The notes under the pieces were generated by a model. It was not told the DNA's origin. It searched no databases and saw only the letters and a program-made list of their open reading frames with translations. A program made the translations under genes and the position numbers. Source: Nitrosopumilus sp. UBA526 (GTDB lineage: Archaea; Thermoproteota; Nitrososphaeria; Nitrososphaerales; Nitrosopumilaceae). From it: a stretch of 52,531 nt of DNA. The stretch covers positions 1 through 52,531 of the forward strand of contig DAXZ01000019.1 of the NCBI GenBank assembly GCA_002506665.1, read 5' to 3'. Below are positions 8,352-16,633 of this stretch, piece after piece (position 1 is the first letter of the stretch; every line of letters begins with the position of its first letter).

Positions 8352-8471
8352 CTCACAGTCTCTGCTTGGAACTATCCCGTCTTCCCTGTATCGTGCCTGA
8401 GACTTTGAGTATGGTGGCAGGCGATACTCGGCATGCCTCCTAGGACAAAATCTCAAAATAAATCGGTTCAT
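8340..8471 (-). CDS. Possible 43-residue small protein between element A and TFB
   Basis: On the minus strand an ATG at 8469-8471 opens 43 codons ending at the TAA at 8340-8342. From about residue 6 the peptide is protein-like and uses ordinary codons (RFCPRRHAEYRLPPYSKSQ, then REDGIVPSRDCEFVV). A TTG at codon 6, with a TATA-like ACTATATG about 20-25 bases before it, is an alternative leaderless start. It would run divergently from the TFB gene and overlap the end of the palindromic element by 12 bases. Not recognised; it could be a chance frame. Confidence 0.4.
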   Translation of the reverse strand: MNRFILRFCPRRHAEYRLPPYSKSQARYREDGIVPSRDCEFVV

Positions 8472-8493
8472 ATAGTAAATCAACAGTACAATA

Positions 8494-9438
8494 TTGGTAT
8501 TACCTTTGGTTTTAGAGACTATCAACGCAGATTCAAAATGCGGCCGCTGTGGGCAAAACTCCATACTGACTGATAATGACACCGGGGAGAGGTTTTGTGG
8601 AAAGTGCGGTTATGTCATAACTGAGACATTGCAGGACTCGGGACCTGAATGGAGATCATTTTCAAAAGATGGCGGCACAGATCCTACTAGGACTGGAGCT
8701 CCTACATCACTTGCAATGCATGACAGAGGACTCTCAACAGTAATCAGTCCTACAAACAAAGACTCTTCAGGCAAACCACTGACTTCTACAATGAAGGGTA
8801 CCATTGAAAGGCTAAGAACATGGGACAGCAGAAGCAAGGTTAATGCGTCTTCTGATAAAAATCTCAGACAAGCTCTAAGCGAACTCTCTACATTAAAAGA
8901 TAAACTCTCACTGTCTGATGCAGTTATTGAAAAGGCATCATACATTTACAGAAAGGCATTGGAGAAGGGACTGGTAAAGGGCCGTTCTATCTCTGCATTG
9001 ATTGCAGCATCTCTTTATGCTGCATGCAGGGACACTGAGACTCCTCGGACTCTGAAGGATGTCTCAGATGCAGGCAACATCAAGAAAAAAGATATTTCTA
9101 GATGTTATAGAATACTGCATCAGGAACTGGAGCTAAAGATGCCTGTTGTAGATCCAGTCCAGTGTGTTGCAAGAATTGCAAGTTCCATTGGAATCAGCGA
9201 AAAGACAAAACGATATGCCATCAAAGTACTCAAAGACGCCCAAGCTCATGAGGAATCTGCAGGAAAGGATCCTATGGGACTAGCTGCTGCTGCACTATAC
9301 CTGTCTTGTGTAAAGATTGGTGAGGATCAAACCCAGTGTGATATAGCCGAAGCCGCCAATGTCACTGAGGTGACAATTAGAAATAGATACAAAGGCTTGA
9401 GACTAGACCAGAACATGGATGTGCCGGAGGTACCATAA
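8494..9438 (+). CDS. tfb: Transcription initiation factor TFB (copy 1)
   Basis: The 314-residue protein has the N-terminal zinc ribbon (CGRCGQNSILTD then ERFCGKCGYVI), the B-reader/linker with EWRSFSKDGG and PTSLAMHDRGLSTVI, then two cyclin-like repeats with KGRSISALIAASLYAACRD and AGKDPMGLAAAALYLSCVK. The closing helix-turn-helix (NVTEVTIRNRYKGL) contacts the BRE. It recruits RNA polymerase to TBP-bound promoters. The start is TTG 8494; no ATG precedes the zinc ribbon, and a TATA-like AAAATAAAT sits at 8455-8463. It is closely related to the second TFB at 33480-34388. Its stop lies 4 bases before the TBP start, so the two factors are probably made from one mRNA. Confidence 0.97.
   Translation: MVLPLVLETINADSKCGRCGQNSILTDNDTGERFCGKCGYVITETLQDSGPEWRSFSKDGGTDPTRTGAPTSLAMHDRGLSTVISPTNKDSSGKPLTSTMKGTIERLRTWDSRSKVNASSDKNLRQALSELSTLKDKLSLSDAVIEKASYIYRKALEKGLVKGRSISALIAASLYAACRDTETPRTLKDVSDAGNIKKKDISRCYRILHQELELKMPVVDPVQCVARIASSIGISEKTKRYAIKVLKDAQAHEESAGKDPMGLAAAALYLSCVKIGEDQTQCDIAEAANVTEVTIRNRYKGLRLDQNMDVPEVP
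9426..9431 (+). promoter_or_regulatory. Ribosome binding site deciding the TBP start
   Basis: GGAGGT lies within the end of the TFB coding region, 11 bases before the ATG at 9443. It supports that ATG over the in-frame ATG at 9419, which would overlap TFB and add nine residues unlike the family. Internal operon genes here need such sites, whereas first genes appear leaderless. Confidence 0.55.
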
Positions 9439-9442
9439 GAGC

Positions 9443-10003
9443 ATGACTCAGACAAAACCGGTGATTGCAATCGTTAATGTCGTGGCCTCTGCTACAGTTG
9501 AGCAACAACTTGATCTTGTGGATATCACCAAGAAATTTCCTGCAGTCGAGTATCATCCAGAACAGTTCCCCGGAGCTGTCTTTAGGCTCAAAAACCCAAA
9601 GACTGCAACACTGCTTTTTGGGTCAGGCAAGATGGTATGCACCGGTGCAAAATCCCAGGCGCTGGCAGAAACTGCTGTATTTGAAGTAGTTAGAATATTA
9701 CGAAATGGCAAAATCAAGATCAAAAATGATCCCCTAGTCACCATTCAAAATATTGTATCGTCAATTAATCTCGGAGGCAAAGTCAACCTAGAGCAGGCTG
9801 CTAGAACCCTTCCACGAAGTATGTACGAGCCAGAACAGTTCCCAGGACTGATTCATAGGATGCTTGATCCAAAGACCGTGATTCTTGTCTTTGCATCAGG
9901 CAAGCTAGTCTGTGTTGGGGCAAAGCTTGAATCAGATGTCCACCGCTCTGTAAACCATATTCATGCCCTACTTGAAGAGAAGGATTTGATGGTATATGAC
10001 TAG
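9443..10003 (+). CDS. tbp: TATA-box binding protein
   Basis: The 186-residue product has the two direct saddle repeats of TBP. The first runs through IVNVVASATVEQQLDL, the FPAVEYHPEQFPGAVFRL strand and LLFGSGKMVCTGAKS. The second has IQNIVSSINLGGKVNL, YEPEQFPGLIHRML and LVFASGKLVCVGAKLE. It binds TATA boxes and, with TFB, positions RNA polymerase. It follows TFB by 4 bases. In many archaea these two genes are unlinked, so the pairing may keep their amounts matched. Confidence 0.97.
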   Translation: MTQTKPVIAIVNVVASATVEQQLDLVDITKKFPAVEYHPEQFPGAVFRLKNPKTATLLFGSGKMVCTGAKSQALAETAVFEVVRILRNGKIKIKNDPLVTIQNIVSSINLGGKVNLEQAARTLPRSMYEPEQFPGLIHRMLDPKTVILVFASGKLVCVGAKLESDVHRSVNHIHALLEEKDLMVYD

Positions 10004-10144
10004 GTCTCTATAAAGTTAACACGTGTGCAAGAACTGAATCAACAGTGCTTTGTGGAATATTGTTTTCGAGAACTAGTTGTATTACAAATATGTCCTACTG
10101 CAATATAACTCAGAACTGGTACTATCACTGACAAAATACAAGGG

Positions 10145-10570
10145 CTATACTGGCACTAGAGAGGTATTTTGAATCACTTTGTAGATCTTTACAACATAGT
10201 CGCCATCAAAGACATTTACAAACTCTCCTGTATCTGAATCGAGGTTTCTTACTCTGAATTTGTATTCATAAGATCCGTCCCCGCTTGTATCTACTTGTGC
10301 AACATGGACTGGTTCTCCTCCCTTGTAAAACTGAATAATGACTGGATAACTCTCTGCAACATTAGATGCCTCACCTCTAACGATTCCCCATGGCAGTTTG
10401 TTCTCTTGAGGAACATTCATCACAGTTACTATCTCTTCCAAACTTAGGTTTTCATTGATTGGGGTAATTGTAATTTGGTTAGATTCTGCAGAAATGTCTC
10501 CAGGTATCATCATTATGCTAAACACTGTCATAATTGATGCAAACAGAATAATATTTGATTTTGTATGCAT
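10145..10570 (-). CDS. Small secreted beta-sandwich protein
   Basis: The 141-residue product has a signal peptide (IILFASIMTVFSIMMIPGDI, cleavage likely near SAES) and a single Ig-like domain with SYPVIIQFYKGGEPVHVAQV, a DGSYEYKFRVRN strand and a final GDYVVKIYKV. This pattern (polypeptide chain 'use of a force or ligand, then DGSYEYKF') recurs in thaumarchaeal surface proteins. No C-terminal anchor is present. Role unknown. Transcribed alone. Confidence 0.75.
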   Translation of the reverse strand: MHTKSNIILFASIMTVFSIMMIPGDISAESNQITITPINENLSLEEIVTVMNVPQENKLPWGIVRGEASNVAESYPVIIQFYKGGEPVHVAQVDTSGDGSYEYKFRVRNLDSDTGEFVNVFDGDYVVKIYKVIQNTSLVPV

Positions 10571-10664
10571 TTCAGTCTTTGTTTTTCACAGTTACTTAAA
10601 AGACTTGTTACTGATTTGTCATATTCGTTTCAAATTGTCTCAGTTGCCTGTATTGCGGCAAAAT

Positions 10665-11141
10665 CTATGATAAGTCGATGCTATTCCTAACTAGTTTGTT
10701 TAATGACTCTAAATCAAAAACAATGTCTTTGCAAAAATACTCTACTTGCAGGTTTACCTTACATCCAATGTTATCACACGAGAGTCTAAAATCCCCCCTA
10801 TACCCATATACTGGTTTACCCTTTGCATAGGCATATCCGATTTCAGCTGCTGTACCACTGTCTACATCAACACCGTCTAGTACTGCAACCATGATATCTG
10901 ATTCATCTATCATGTCTTGATTGTGTTTTGCCACGGTCTGATTTATGGACTTCAATGCAGATACCCTACTTTTGTGGTCAGCTATGGTGTTTGCTGTTCT
11001 TATCTGCTTACCTACATCTTGTTCCCACGGATTCAAGACATCTAGTCCTATGTCTCTTAGTAGCGGAACCAACTTTTCCTTCATAAACAGATTTCCTGCC
11101 TCAGAAAAACCCAACGGACTAGCTAGATAACAATTAGTCAT
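10665..11141 (-). CDS. Nucleoside 2-deoxyribosyltransferase-like protein
   Basis: The 158-residue protein opens with CYLASPLGFSEAG and continues to LDVLNPWEQD, the nucleotide-binding loop and first helix of the family. DESDIMVAVLDGVDVDSGTA is followed by AEIGYAYAKGKPVYGYRGDF, which holds the conserved catalytic Glu (in AAEIGYA) and the sugar-binding Asp. Expected role: transfer of deoxyribose between bases, or hydrolysis of modified nucleotides, in purine or pyrimidine salvage. It is divergent from purS, which fits nucleotide metabolism. The exact substrate is unknown. Confidence 0.88.
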   Translation of the reverse strand: MTNCYLASPLGFSEAGNLFMKEKLVPLLRDIGLDVLNPWEQDVGKQIRTANTIADHKSRVSALKSINQTVAKHNQDMIDESDIMVAVLDGVDVDSGTAAEIGYAYAKGKPVYGYRGDFRLSCDNIGCKVNLQVEYFCKDIVFDLESLNKLVRNSIDLS

Positions 11142-11189
11142 ACTGTTGTAAATAACAACTCAAATTTTAATCAAGTGTATGTGCCTCAG

Positions 11190-11226
11190 CTTGCCTAATT
11201 GTATGTGTTCATTGCTAATTAGGAAG
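11190..11226. promoter_or_regulatory. Inverted repeat upstream of purS, possible operator
   Basis: CTTGCCTAATT at 11190-11200 pairs with AATTAGGAAG at 11217-11226 with one bulged G: ten paired positions around a 16-base spacer. It ends just before the purS TATA-like box at 11229-11237, where a bound regulator could control access of TBP and TFB. No regulator is known from the sequence. Confidence 0.35.
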
Positions 11227-11228
11227 AT

Positions 11229-11237
11229 AGATTAAAC
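11229..11237 (+). promoter_or_regulatory. TATA-like box of purS
   Basis: AGATTAAAC is centred about 26 bases before the purS ATG at 11259, the spacing of a leaderless archaeal promoter. Confidence 0.45.
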
Positions 11238-11258
11238 CTCAATTCTTTTTTTACCGTA

Positions 11259-11525
11259 ATGCCAACTTTTATTGTTCATGTAATCATTGAGAACAAGCCG
11301 GGCATCAGTGATCCTGAAGGGGAGACAATTCTCAATGATCTAGTGCTAAAGGGAACCCACAAGACAGTCTCCAAAATCAAAACTGCAAAAATGTTAAAAT
11401 TTACTATCAAAGAAAAAGACAAAAAAACCGCCCAGTTTACAGTCAAAGAGCTCTGCGATGATCTAAGAATATACAATCCCCTAGTAAGCAAAGTCACAGT
11501 TGATGTCTTTGAGGCAACAGTATAA
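11259..11525 (+). CDS. purS: Phosphoribosylformylglycinamidine synthase subunit PurS
   Basis: The 88-residue product matches PurS in size and sequence: TFIVHVIIENKPGISDPEGE at the start, then KGTHKTVSKIKTAKML, and a final helix with LCDDLRIYNPLVSKVTVDV. PurS dimers bridge PurL and the glutaminase PurQ and let ammonia pass between them. purQ and purL follow on the same strand, but a 734-base gap with decayed coding sequence separates purS from purQ, and purQ has its own TATA-like box. The three-subunit set (small PurS, PurQ and a PurL of 726 residues) is consistent. Confidence 0.93.
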   Translation: MPTFIVHVIIENKPGISDPEGETILNDLVLKGTHKTVSKIKTAKMLKFTIKEKDKKTAQFTVKELCDDLRIYNPLVSKVTVDVFEATV

Positions 11526-12159
11526 CCACAAGAAATATTGCAAGTTGACAGCTATGTGTTTGGTGTTTAAACAATGCAATTATTACATCTAGACTAGTTG
11601 TCTTGATAACATGCCATTAAGAAAAGTGAAACTGCTAAATGCAGAACAACAGATGCGCAAGTTACTTGCACTAAAAGCAAAATCAACACCTGAATAAAAA
11701 TAATTTATGGCAAAAACCATTGAACGTGCCAAGAGATAAGGGATTGATTTATCTCTGAAATTGTCTTTAAATGTTGAACTTGACCAAAGTCAGATACAGA
11801 AAATTAACAGTTGGTCTAAAAGGCATCTATGATTTTAAATCCTTAAAAGAAAAATTTACAGAATCTCTAAACGTTCATGCATACAATGATCAAATTGGAC
11901 AAACATGGGGGCTTGTTTGCAAAAACCATCTACCTTGGAATTCTCATCAGACGATAATTCCATTGCCAGGGTCTCAGAAAGAGACATCCTGATATCGCAG
12001 TTTATCTTTGGCAAGAGTAAATGCTGGATTGCACACCAAGACTATTAGAAATAGAGACACAGCTCTTTTTTTCTTAATATCAAAGGCAATATTCTAAACC
12101 CAAACGGTGACACCATATCGGGGAAATTTAGTATAAAAAGCTCACTGCCTTGTCGAGCC

Positions 12160-12252
12160 ATGCCAACTCAGCCAAGAGCATTTTGTATAATGTCTTTTAA
12201 CTCATGCCTGCCTGTTATATTTGGATTCCAATTAAATATCTCTGAATGTTAG
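12160..12252 (+). CDS. Possible leaderless 30-residue ORF before purQ
   Basis: ATG 12160 opens 30 codons ending at TAG 12250-12252 (begins MPTQPRAFCIMSF). A good TATA-like box (TAGTATAAAAAG, 12129-12140) is centred about 25 bases upstream, so an RNA probably starts here. Against it: the opposite strand also carries a protein-like fragment over the same bases, so the ORF may be chance and the promoter may simply feed purQ. Confidence 0.25.
   Translation: MPTQPRAFCIMSFNSCLPVIFGFQLNISEC
12231..12239 (+). promoter_or_regulatory. TATA-like box of purQ
   Basis: ATTAAATAT is centred 25 bases before the GTG at 12260 and supports that GTG as the start of a leaderless purQL mRNA. Confidence 0.5.
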
Positions 12253-12259
12253 AGCAGTT

Positions 12260-12940
12260 GTGAAAGTTGGCGTTATAGTCTTTCCTGGCAGTAACTGTGA
12301 TCGTGACATGTATCATGTTCTAACTGACGTCTTTAATCTTGATGCACAATACTATTGGCATGACAAAGGCCTGCCAAAAAACATTGATGCCATAATTCTT
12401 CCAGGCGGGTTCTCATACGGTGACAGGCTCAGGGCAGGAGTCATTGCAGCTCACAGCCCAATTATCAAAGACGTACAAAAAATGGCAGAAAAAGGAATTC
12501 CGGTTCTAGGTGTATGCAACGGATTTCAAATTCTCACAGAATCAGGACTACTTCCCGGGGTTTTGCTCAAAAACAAGTCTCTTAATTTTATGTGCAAGTG
12601 GACAAGCTTGATTGTTGATAACAACACTACACCATTTACAAACCAGTTCAAGATAAATGACAGGATTCCAATTCCAATTGCAAACGGTGAGGGCAGATAT
12701 TTTGTTGATGAGAACACTATGAAAAAATTAAAGAAAAAAAATCAAATCGTCTTTCGATATGACATGTCTGTAAACGGCTCATCTGACAGAATTGCCGGCG
12801 TGTGCAATGAGGATGGAAATGTTGTGGGCATGATGCCCCATCCTGAAAGAGCTGCAGAATCTGAGATCAATCCGACTGACAGCAGGCCATCCTCTCTTAT
12901 CTTTGAATCTCTACTGGTAAAAATGGGTGTAAAGAATTGA
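12260..12940 (+). CDS. purQ: Phosphoribosylformylglycinamidine synthase subunit PurQ (glutaminase)
   Basis: The 226-residue product is a class I glutamine amidotransferase. VGVIVFPGSNCDRDM opens the domain, LPGGFSYGDRLRAG forms the oxyanion region, GVCNGFQIL holds the nucleophile Cys, and MMPHPERA supplies the His and Glu of the triad. It releases ammonia from glutamine for PurL in step four of purine synthesis. Start GTG 12260. Its stop codon overlaps the TTG start of purL in a TTGA, indicating translational coupling. Confidence 0.96.
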   Translation: MKVGVIVFPGSNCDRDMYHVLTDVFNLDAQYYWHDKGLPKNIDAIILPGGFSYGDRLRAGVIAAHSPIIKDVQKMAEKGIPVLGVCNGFQILTESGLLPGVLLKNKSLNFMCKWTSLIVDNNTTPFTNQFKINDRIPIPIANGEGRYFVDENTMKKLKKKNQIVFRYDMSVNGSSDRIAGVCNEDGNVVGMMPHPERAAESEINPTDSRPSSLIFESLLVKMGVKN

Positions 12941-15117
12941 GTCTCGAGTCCAGGGAACTCTCCGAACTAAAATCAAGGATTGGCAGGGATCCAACACCTA
13001 CTGAATTGCAGATTGTAGCTGCTGAATGGTCTGAGCACTGCTCTTACAAATCCTCAAAAAAACACCTCAAGATGCTGCCAATGACCGGCAAGCTTGTGAT
13101 CAACGAAAAGGGATATGACTCGGGTGTCTTGGATGTGGGTGATGGTTATGTAGTAACTGCTCACATTGAAAGTCATAACCATCCGTCAGCAGTAGAGCCG
13201 TATGGCGGTGCGGCAACCGGAGTTGGCGGTGTAATCAGAGATATCCTCTCTGCTGGCACTAGACCTATTGCAATCTTTGACGGGCTACGGTTTGGAGATA
13301 TTGAAAAGGACCTGGAGGCTAGATGGCTCTTTAAAAATGTCGTAGCTGGGATTGCTGACTATGGAAACTGTTTGGGGATTCCAACCATAGGCGGTGAGGT
13401 CGAGTTTGACGAATGCTATGAAAACTATGCACTAGTAGATGTTGCGGCATTGGGCTTTGGCAAAAAAGAAGGTCTGATTAAAAACCATGCCAAAAAGGGC
13501 GACATAGTAGTGCTGTTGGGCGGTTCTACAGGACGAGACGGTATAGGTGGTTCCCAGTTTGCATCTGATGCTTTAGAGTCTGATAACCGTTCTGCGGTTC
13601 AAATTCCTGATCCATTCATCGAGAAATTAATCATTGAGGCAGTCTTGCAGGCAAGAAATGACAAGCTGATTCATGCAATGAAGGATCTTGGCGGAGGCGG
13701 TCTATCTTGTGCAATCTCTGAGATTGCAGATGCACTGGAAATTGGAATTGAGATGGACGTCGACCTGGTTCACACCCGTGAAGATAACCTGAGTCCTGAC
13801 GAAATTATGATATCTGAATCCCAGGAAAGAATGTTAATCATAACAAGTAGAGCCAAGCTAAAGAAATTAGAGAAAATATGCAAGAGATTCCGTATCGGCT
13901 ATTCTGTAATTGGACATGTGAAATCAGACAGCCAGATGCGTATAAAAAAAGGCAAAAGAACATTTGCTAGTCTACCGACTGACGTTGTGGCCAATGCAAC
14001 CCTGCTTGATTTACCTGCTACGATGCCATCGTATCTACATACTATTGAAACTGAAAATAAACTCAGACCAATATCTGACTATACCAAAATTCTCACAAAG
14101 TTACTTGGATCACCCAACATTGCAAGCAAGATCTGGGTTTATGGACAGTATGATCACGAAGTCGGAATCCGGACTGTTATCAAACCCGGATGTGATGCAT
14201 CTGTTCTTAGATTAGATAACGGGAAATTTCTTTCTGCAAAGATTGACGGCAATCCAAAGCACTGCTACATCAATCCCAGGCAAGGCGCGATTGGGTGCTT
14301 TGAGGAGGCATGCAGAAATGTTGTCTGTACCGGTGCAAAGCCAATAGGGATGCTTGATCACCTCCAATTTGGCAATCCAAATGATCCAGAAATCTTTTGG
14401 ACCTTTCTTGAATCACTAAAAGGCCTGACTGATTTTGCCAAATATTTTAAAATTCCCTGCATTGGAGGCAAAGTCAGCCTGTACAATGAGACACATGCAG
14501 GCCCGATAAAGCCTACTCCGGTGATTGGCGTGATTGGTCTTGCTGAGAAAAAACCATCTGTTCCACAGACTATAACACAAGGAGACAATTTGATTATTGT
14601 TGGCAAGACCAAAGACGAGCTTGGCGGCTCTGAATTCTTTGAATATATTCACAAATTCATTGGAGGGAGGTGTCCTGTAGTTGACTTTGAGGATTCCAAG
14701 AAAAACATGAAATCTGTACTGAGCGCAATTAATAACAATCTTGCAAAGTCTGTACATGATTGCTCAAAAGGTGGATTGGCAGTGGCAGTATCTGAGCTAT
14801 GCATGACAAATCAAATTGGCTGCAAGGTTTCTCTGGACAAAGTACCTGGCGACAAACTTTGTGCTGACAAAATATTATTCTCTGAGAGCCACTCTCGCTA
14901 TCTCTTGACAACTGATAGTAAAAAACTCTCAAAACTTGTTGCTCTTTTAAAAAAGAACAAGGTATCATTCAAACACATTGGAAAATTTGGCAGTGACTCA
15001 ATCCAATTTAACTGCAAAACAAAATCTATAATCAGCCTAAATGTTACAAAATCTCGCAAAATCTGGCTGCATTCTCTATCAAACCTAGTTCTCCACGGTA
15101 AACGAGCATCTCAGTGA
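12937..15117 (+). CDS. purL: Phosphoribosylformylglycinamidine synthase subunit PurL
   Basis: The 726-residue product is the small-type PurL that works with separate PurS and PurQ. AAEWSEHCSYKSSKKHL contains the conserved HCSYKSS substrate loop; HIESHNHPSAVEPYGGAATG is the ATP/Mg loop; GGSTGRDGIGG and DLGGGGLSCAISEIA are typical of the PurM/PurL fold, which repeats in the second half (VVCTGAKPIGMLDHLQFGN, HDCSKGGLAVAVSE). It converts FGAR, ATP and ammonia to FGAM. It starts with TTG 12937, overlapping the purQ stop. Confidence 0.97.
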   Translation: MSLESRELSELKSRIGRDPTPTELQIVAAEWSEHCSYKSSKKHLKMLPMTGKLVINEKGYDSGVLDVGDGYVVTAHIESHNHPSAVEPYGGAATGVGGVIRDILSAGTRPIAIFDGLRFGDIEKDLEARWLFKNVVAGIADYGNCLGIPTIGGEVEFDECYENYALVDVAALGFGKKEGLIKNHAKKGDIVVLLGGSTGRDGIGGSQFASDALESDNRSAVQIPDPFIEKLIIEAVLQARNDKLIHAMKDLGGGGLSCAISEIADALEIGIEMDVDLVHTREDNLSPDEIMISESQERMLIITSRAKLKKLEKICKRFRIGYSVIGHVKSDSQMRIKKGKRTFASLPTDVVANATLLDLPATMPSYLHTIETENKLRPISDYTKILTKLLGSPNIASKIWVYGQYDHEVGIRTVIKPGCDASVLRLDNGKFLSAKIDGNPKHCYINPRQGAIGCFEEACRNVVCTGAKPIGMLDHLQFGNPNDPEIFWTFLESLKGLTDFAKYFKIPCIGGKVSLYNETHAGPIKPTPVIGVIGLAEKKPSVPQTITQGDNLIIVGKTKDELGGSEFFEYIHKFIGGRCPVVDFEDSKKNMKSVLSAINNNLAKSVHDCSKGGLAVAVSELCMTNQIGCKVSLDKVPGDKLCADKILFSESHSRYLLTTDSKKLSKLVALLKKNKVSFKHIGKFGSDSIQFNCKTKSIISLNVTKSRKIWLHSLSNLVLHGKRASQ

Positions 15118-15151
15118 TGTCTTTGATGTGATACACACGATTCAACTAAAT

Positions 15152-15751
15152 CTAAATTCTGGAGAGAATTTTTTTCTTTTTTTCTGCAAATTCCTTTTTT
15201 GTAATAATTCCAGCCTTTTGTAAATCCCCGAGCTTTTTTAACAAATCTAGATCCCGGTGGGGTGTATTTCTGAGTCTCTTTCCTGCTTTGAGGCCAGACT
15301 TTATGCTTGACTGTGTTCTCTTTTTTAGTCCCGAACTTAGGGTGCTGCCCCCCGATGCAATCTTTTCACTGATCTTGTAGCCTTTCTTTTTTGCATGTCT
15401 GATGATCTCATCATATTTCTCTCGTGTAACATCGCCGACTAGTTTACGCCTCTTTGCCATCACTCTTAACTGGTGGGTCTTTTTTCTAACAAGACGGGTC
15501 TGCAGCTTTAGGTCTTTGATAATCTCATCTTTTGTCTTGCGTTTGAACCGCCTGGTATATTCTTCAATTACAAGAACAGGAAATGGGCTATACTCTACAT
15601 CAAGATAGTATTTGATTATTGTATCATCAGACAGTGTCTTTAGATATTCTCTGATGGATTTTTCAGACTTTAGTTCCATGGTTTTAACTCGATGACTAGT
15701 CATAAAAAGATTCAAGAATGTGGGGGTCTTGTCATACGTATTTGATATCAT
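15152..15751 (-). CDS. Basic protein with C-terminal SHOCT-type domain
   Basis: The 199-residue product is rich in Lys and Arg. Its last about 30 residues (LLKKLGDLQKAGIITKKEFA followed by a Lys run) fit the SHOCT pattern: a short helix, then AGIIT-EEF. The N-terminal half includes DDTIIKYYLDVEYSPFPVLV and EEYTRRFKRKTKDEIIKDL, a mostly helical region without a named family. Several Met codons could be the start; MELKSEKSIREYL at codon 25 is a good alternative. Nucleic-acid binding is possible from the charge but unproven. Confidence 0.7.
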   Translation of the reverse strand: MISNTYDKTPTFLNLFMTSHRVKTMELKSEKSIREYLKTLSDDTIIKYYLDVEYSPFPVLVIEEYTRRFKRKTKDEIIKDLKLQTRLVRKKTHQLRVMAKRRKLVGDVTREKYDEIIRHAKKKGYKISEKIASGGSTLSSGLKKRTQSSIKSGLKAGKRLRNTPHRDLDLLKKLGDLQKAGIITKKEFAEKKKKILSRI

Positions 15752-15944
15752 ACTTGTGCTTTTTAGATGCTAATTTCCAACAGTTCTGCTATCACTTTCA
15801 ACGGTGTTGAACAAAATACCGTTACTCTAAATTTATTTAATACAATTTTATTAGAACCGTACAATATGATGAATTTAACAATTTCATAGGCAGATTCGGG
15901 GCTAATTTTATAAAAGAGGTACCTGCATACAACAAGTGAGACAA

Positions 15945-16199
15945 ATGGTAAAGATTCTTAAAAGAGCACCAATTAAAATCGGAAATATTGTTCGTTTATT
16001 TGGATTGTCAGATTTGCAATTATTAAAAACAACTAATGATAATTACGAACGACTCTCAGAATATCGTCTTCGTTCACTTGATGGTTATGACGATCTATAT
16101 GAAGAAGAAATTAAAGACGTTCTAGAGTTTTGATCTAATCCAAAAAATTTAACTCGAATTATTAGTACTGATGAACTAATTGCTGATTTGAATAATTAG
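15945..16199 (+). pseudogene. Small acidic-protein gene, repeat copy 1, broken by an in-frame TGA
   Basis: ATG 15945, preceded by a GTGAG ribosome-binding-like motif at 15936, opens 62 codons (MVKILKRAPIKIGNIVRLFG at the start, DGYDDLYEEEIKDVLEF at the end) to a TGA at 16131-16133. The frame continues open after the TGA for 21 codons (SNPKNLTRIISTDELIADLN) to TAG 16197-16199. Repeat copy 2 has AGA at the TGA position, so the stop looks like one base change. The full 84-residue protein would end in DELIADLNN, a pattern often seen at the C-terminus of small antitoxins; this resemblance is weak evidence. The 62-residue form might still be made. Confidence 0.55.
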
Positions 16200-16247
16200 T
16201 TTTGTGGCATTTTGATATAATTTTGTAAAATCAGCTTGAACAAAATA

Positions 16248-16270
16248 GGCACGACCTAAACAAATACAAT
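16248..16270 (+). repeat. GGCACGACCTA box, copy 1
   Basis: GGCACGACCTAAACAAATAC ends repeat unit 1. With the preceding TA it reads TAGG-CACGA-CCTA, a short palindrome with a 5-base spacer. Related copies lie at 16634-16655 and 18099-18120, so three copies mark the repeat-unit ends and the right side of the AT-rich island. Confidence 0.5.
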
Positions 16271-16337
16271 TTAACAATTTCATAGGAAAATTTGTGGCTA
16301 ATTTTATAAAAGAGGCACCATACAATAAGTGAGGCAA

Positions 16338-16585
16338 ATGGCACAAATTCTTACAAGAAACACTTAAACACAGATATTGTTCATTTATTTAGATTGACAG
16401 ACTTTGAATTAAAAACAACTAGTGATAATTATGAACAACCCTCAGCCTCTCGTGTTGATTCACTTGGTGATTATGATGATCTGAGTGAAGAAGAAATTAA
16501 AGACGTTCTAGAGTTTAGATCTAATCCAAAAAATTTAACTCGATTTAATAGTGCTGATGAACTAATTGCTGATTTGAATAATTAG
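16338..16585 (+). pseudogene. Small acidic-protein gene, repeat copy 2, broken by an N-terminal frameshift
   Basis: The ATG at 16338 lines up with the start of copy 1 but the frame closes after nine codons (MAQILTRNT then TAA) because 4 bases are missing relative to copy 1 near 16365. From 16394 the homologous frame is open again to TAG 16583-16585 (LTDFELKTTSDNYEQPSA, GDYDDLSEEEIKDVLEFRSN, FNSADELIADLNN). A TTG at 16394 could start a 63-residue product. Copy 1 keeps the N-terminal half and copy 2 keeps the C-terminal half, so neither copy encodes the full protein. Confidence 0.55.
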
Positions 16586-16633
16586 TTTTGTGGCATTTTG
16601 ATATAATTTTGTAAAATCAGCTTGAACAAAATA

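Larger units (their letters stand above)
11526..12252 (+). pseudogene. Decayed coding sequence between purS and purQ
   Basis: No intact gene larger than 73 codons is seen, yet protein-like peptides occur in several frames. A 28-codon ORF at 11611-11697 begins MPLRKVKLLNAEQQMRKLLA. Frames around 11771-11992 give LNVELDQSQIQKINSWSKR in one and GIYDFKSLKEKFTESLNVH in another. ORF 11905-12048 reads LEFSSDDNSIARVSERDI then ISQFIFGKSKCWIAHQDY. On the opposite strand, 12180-12245 ends with NWNPNITGRHELKDIIQNAL. Switching between frames suggests a gene or genes broken by small insertions and deletions. The families are not recognised. Confidence 0.4.
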
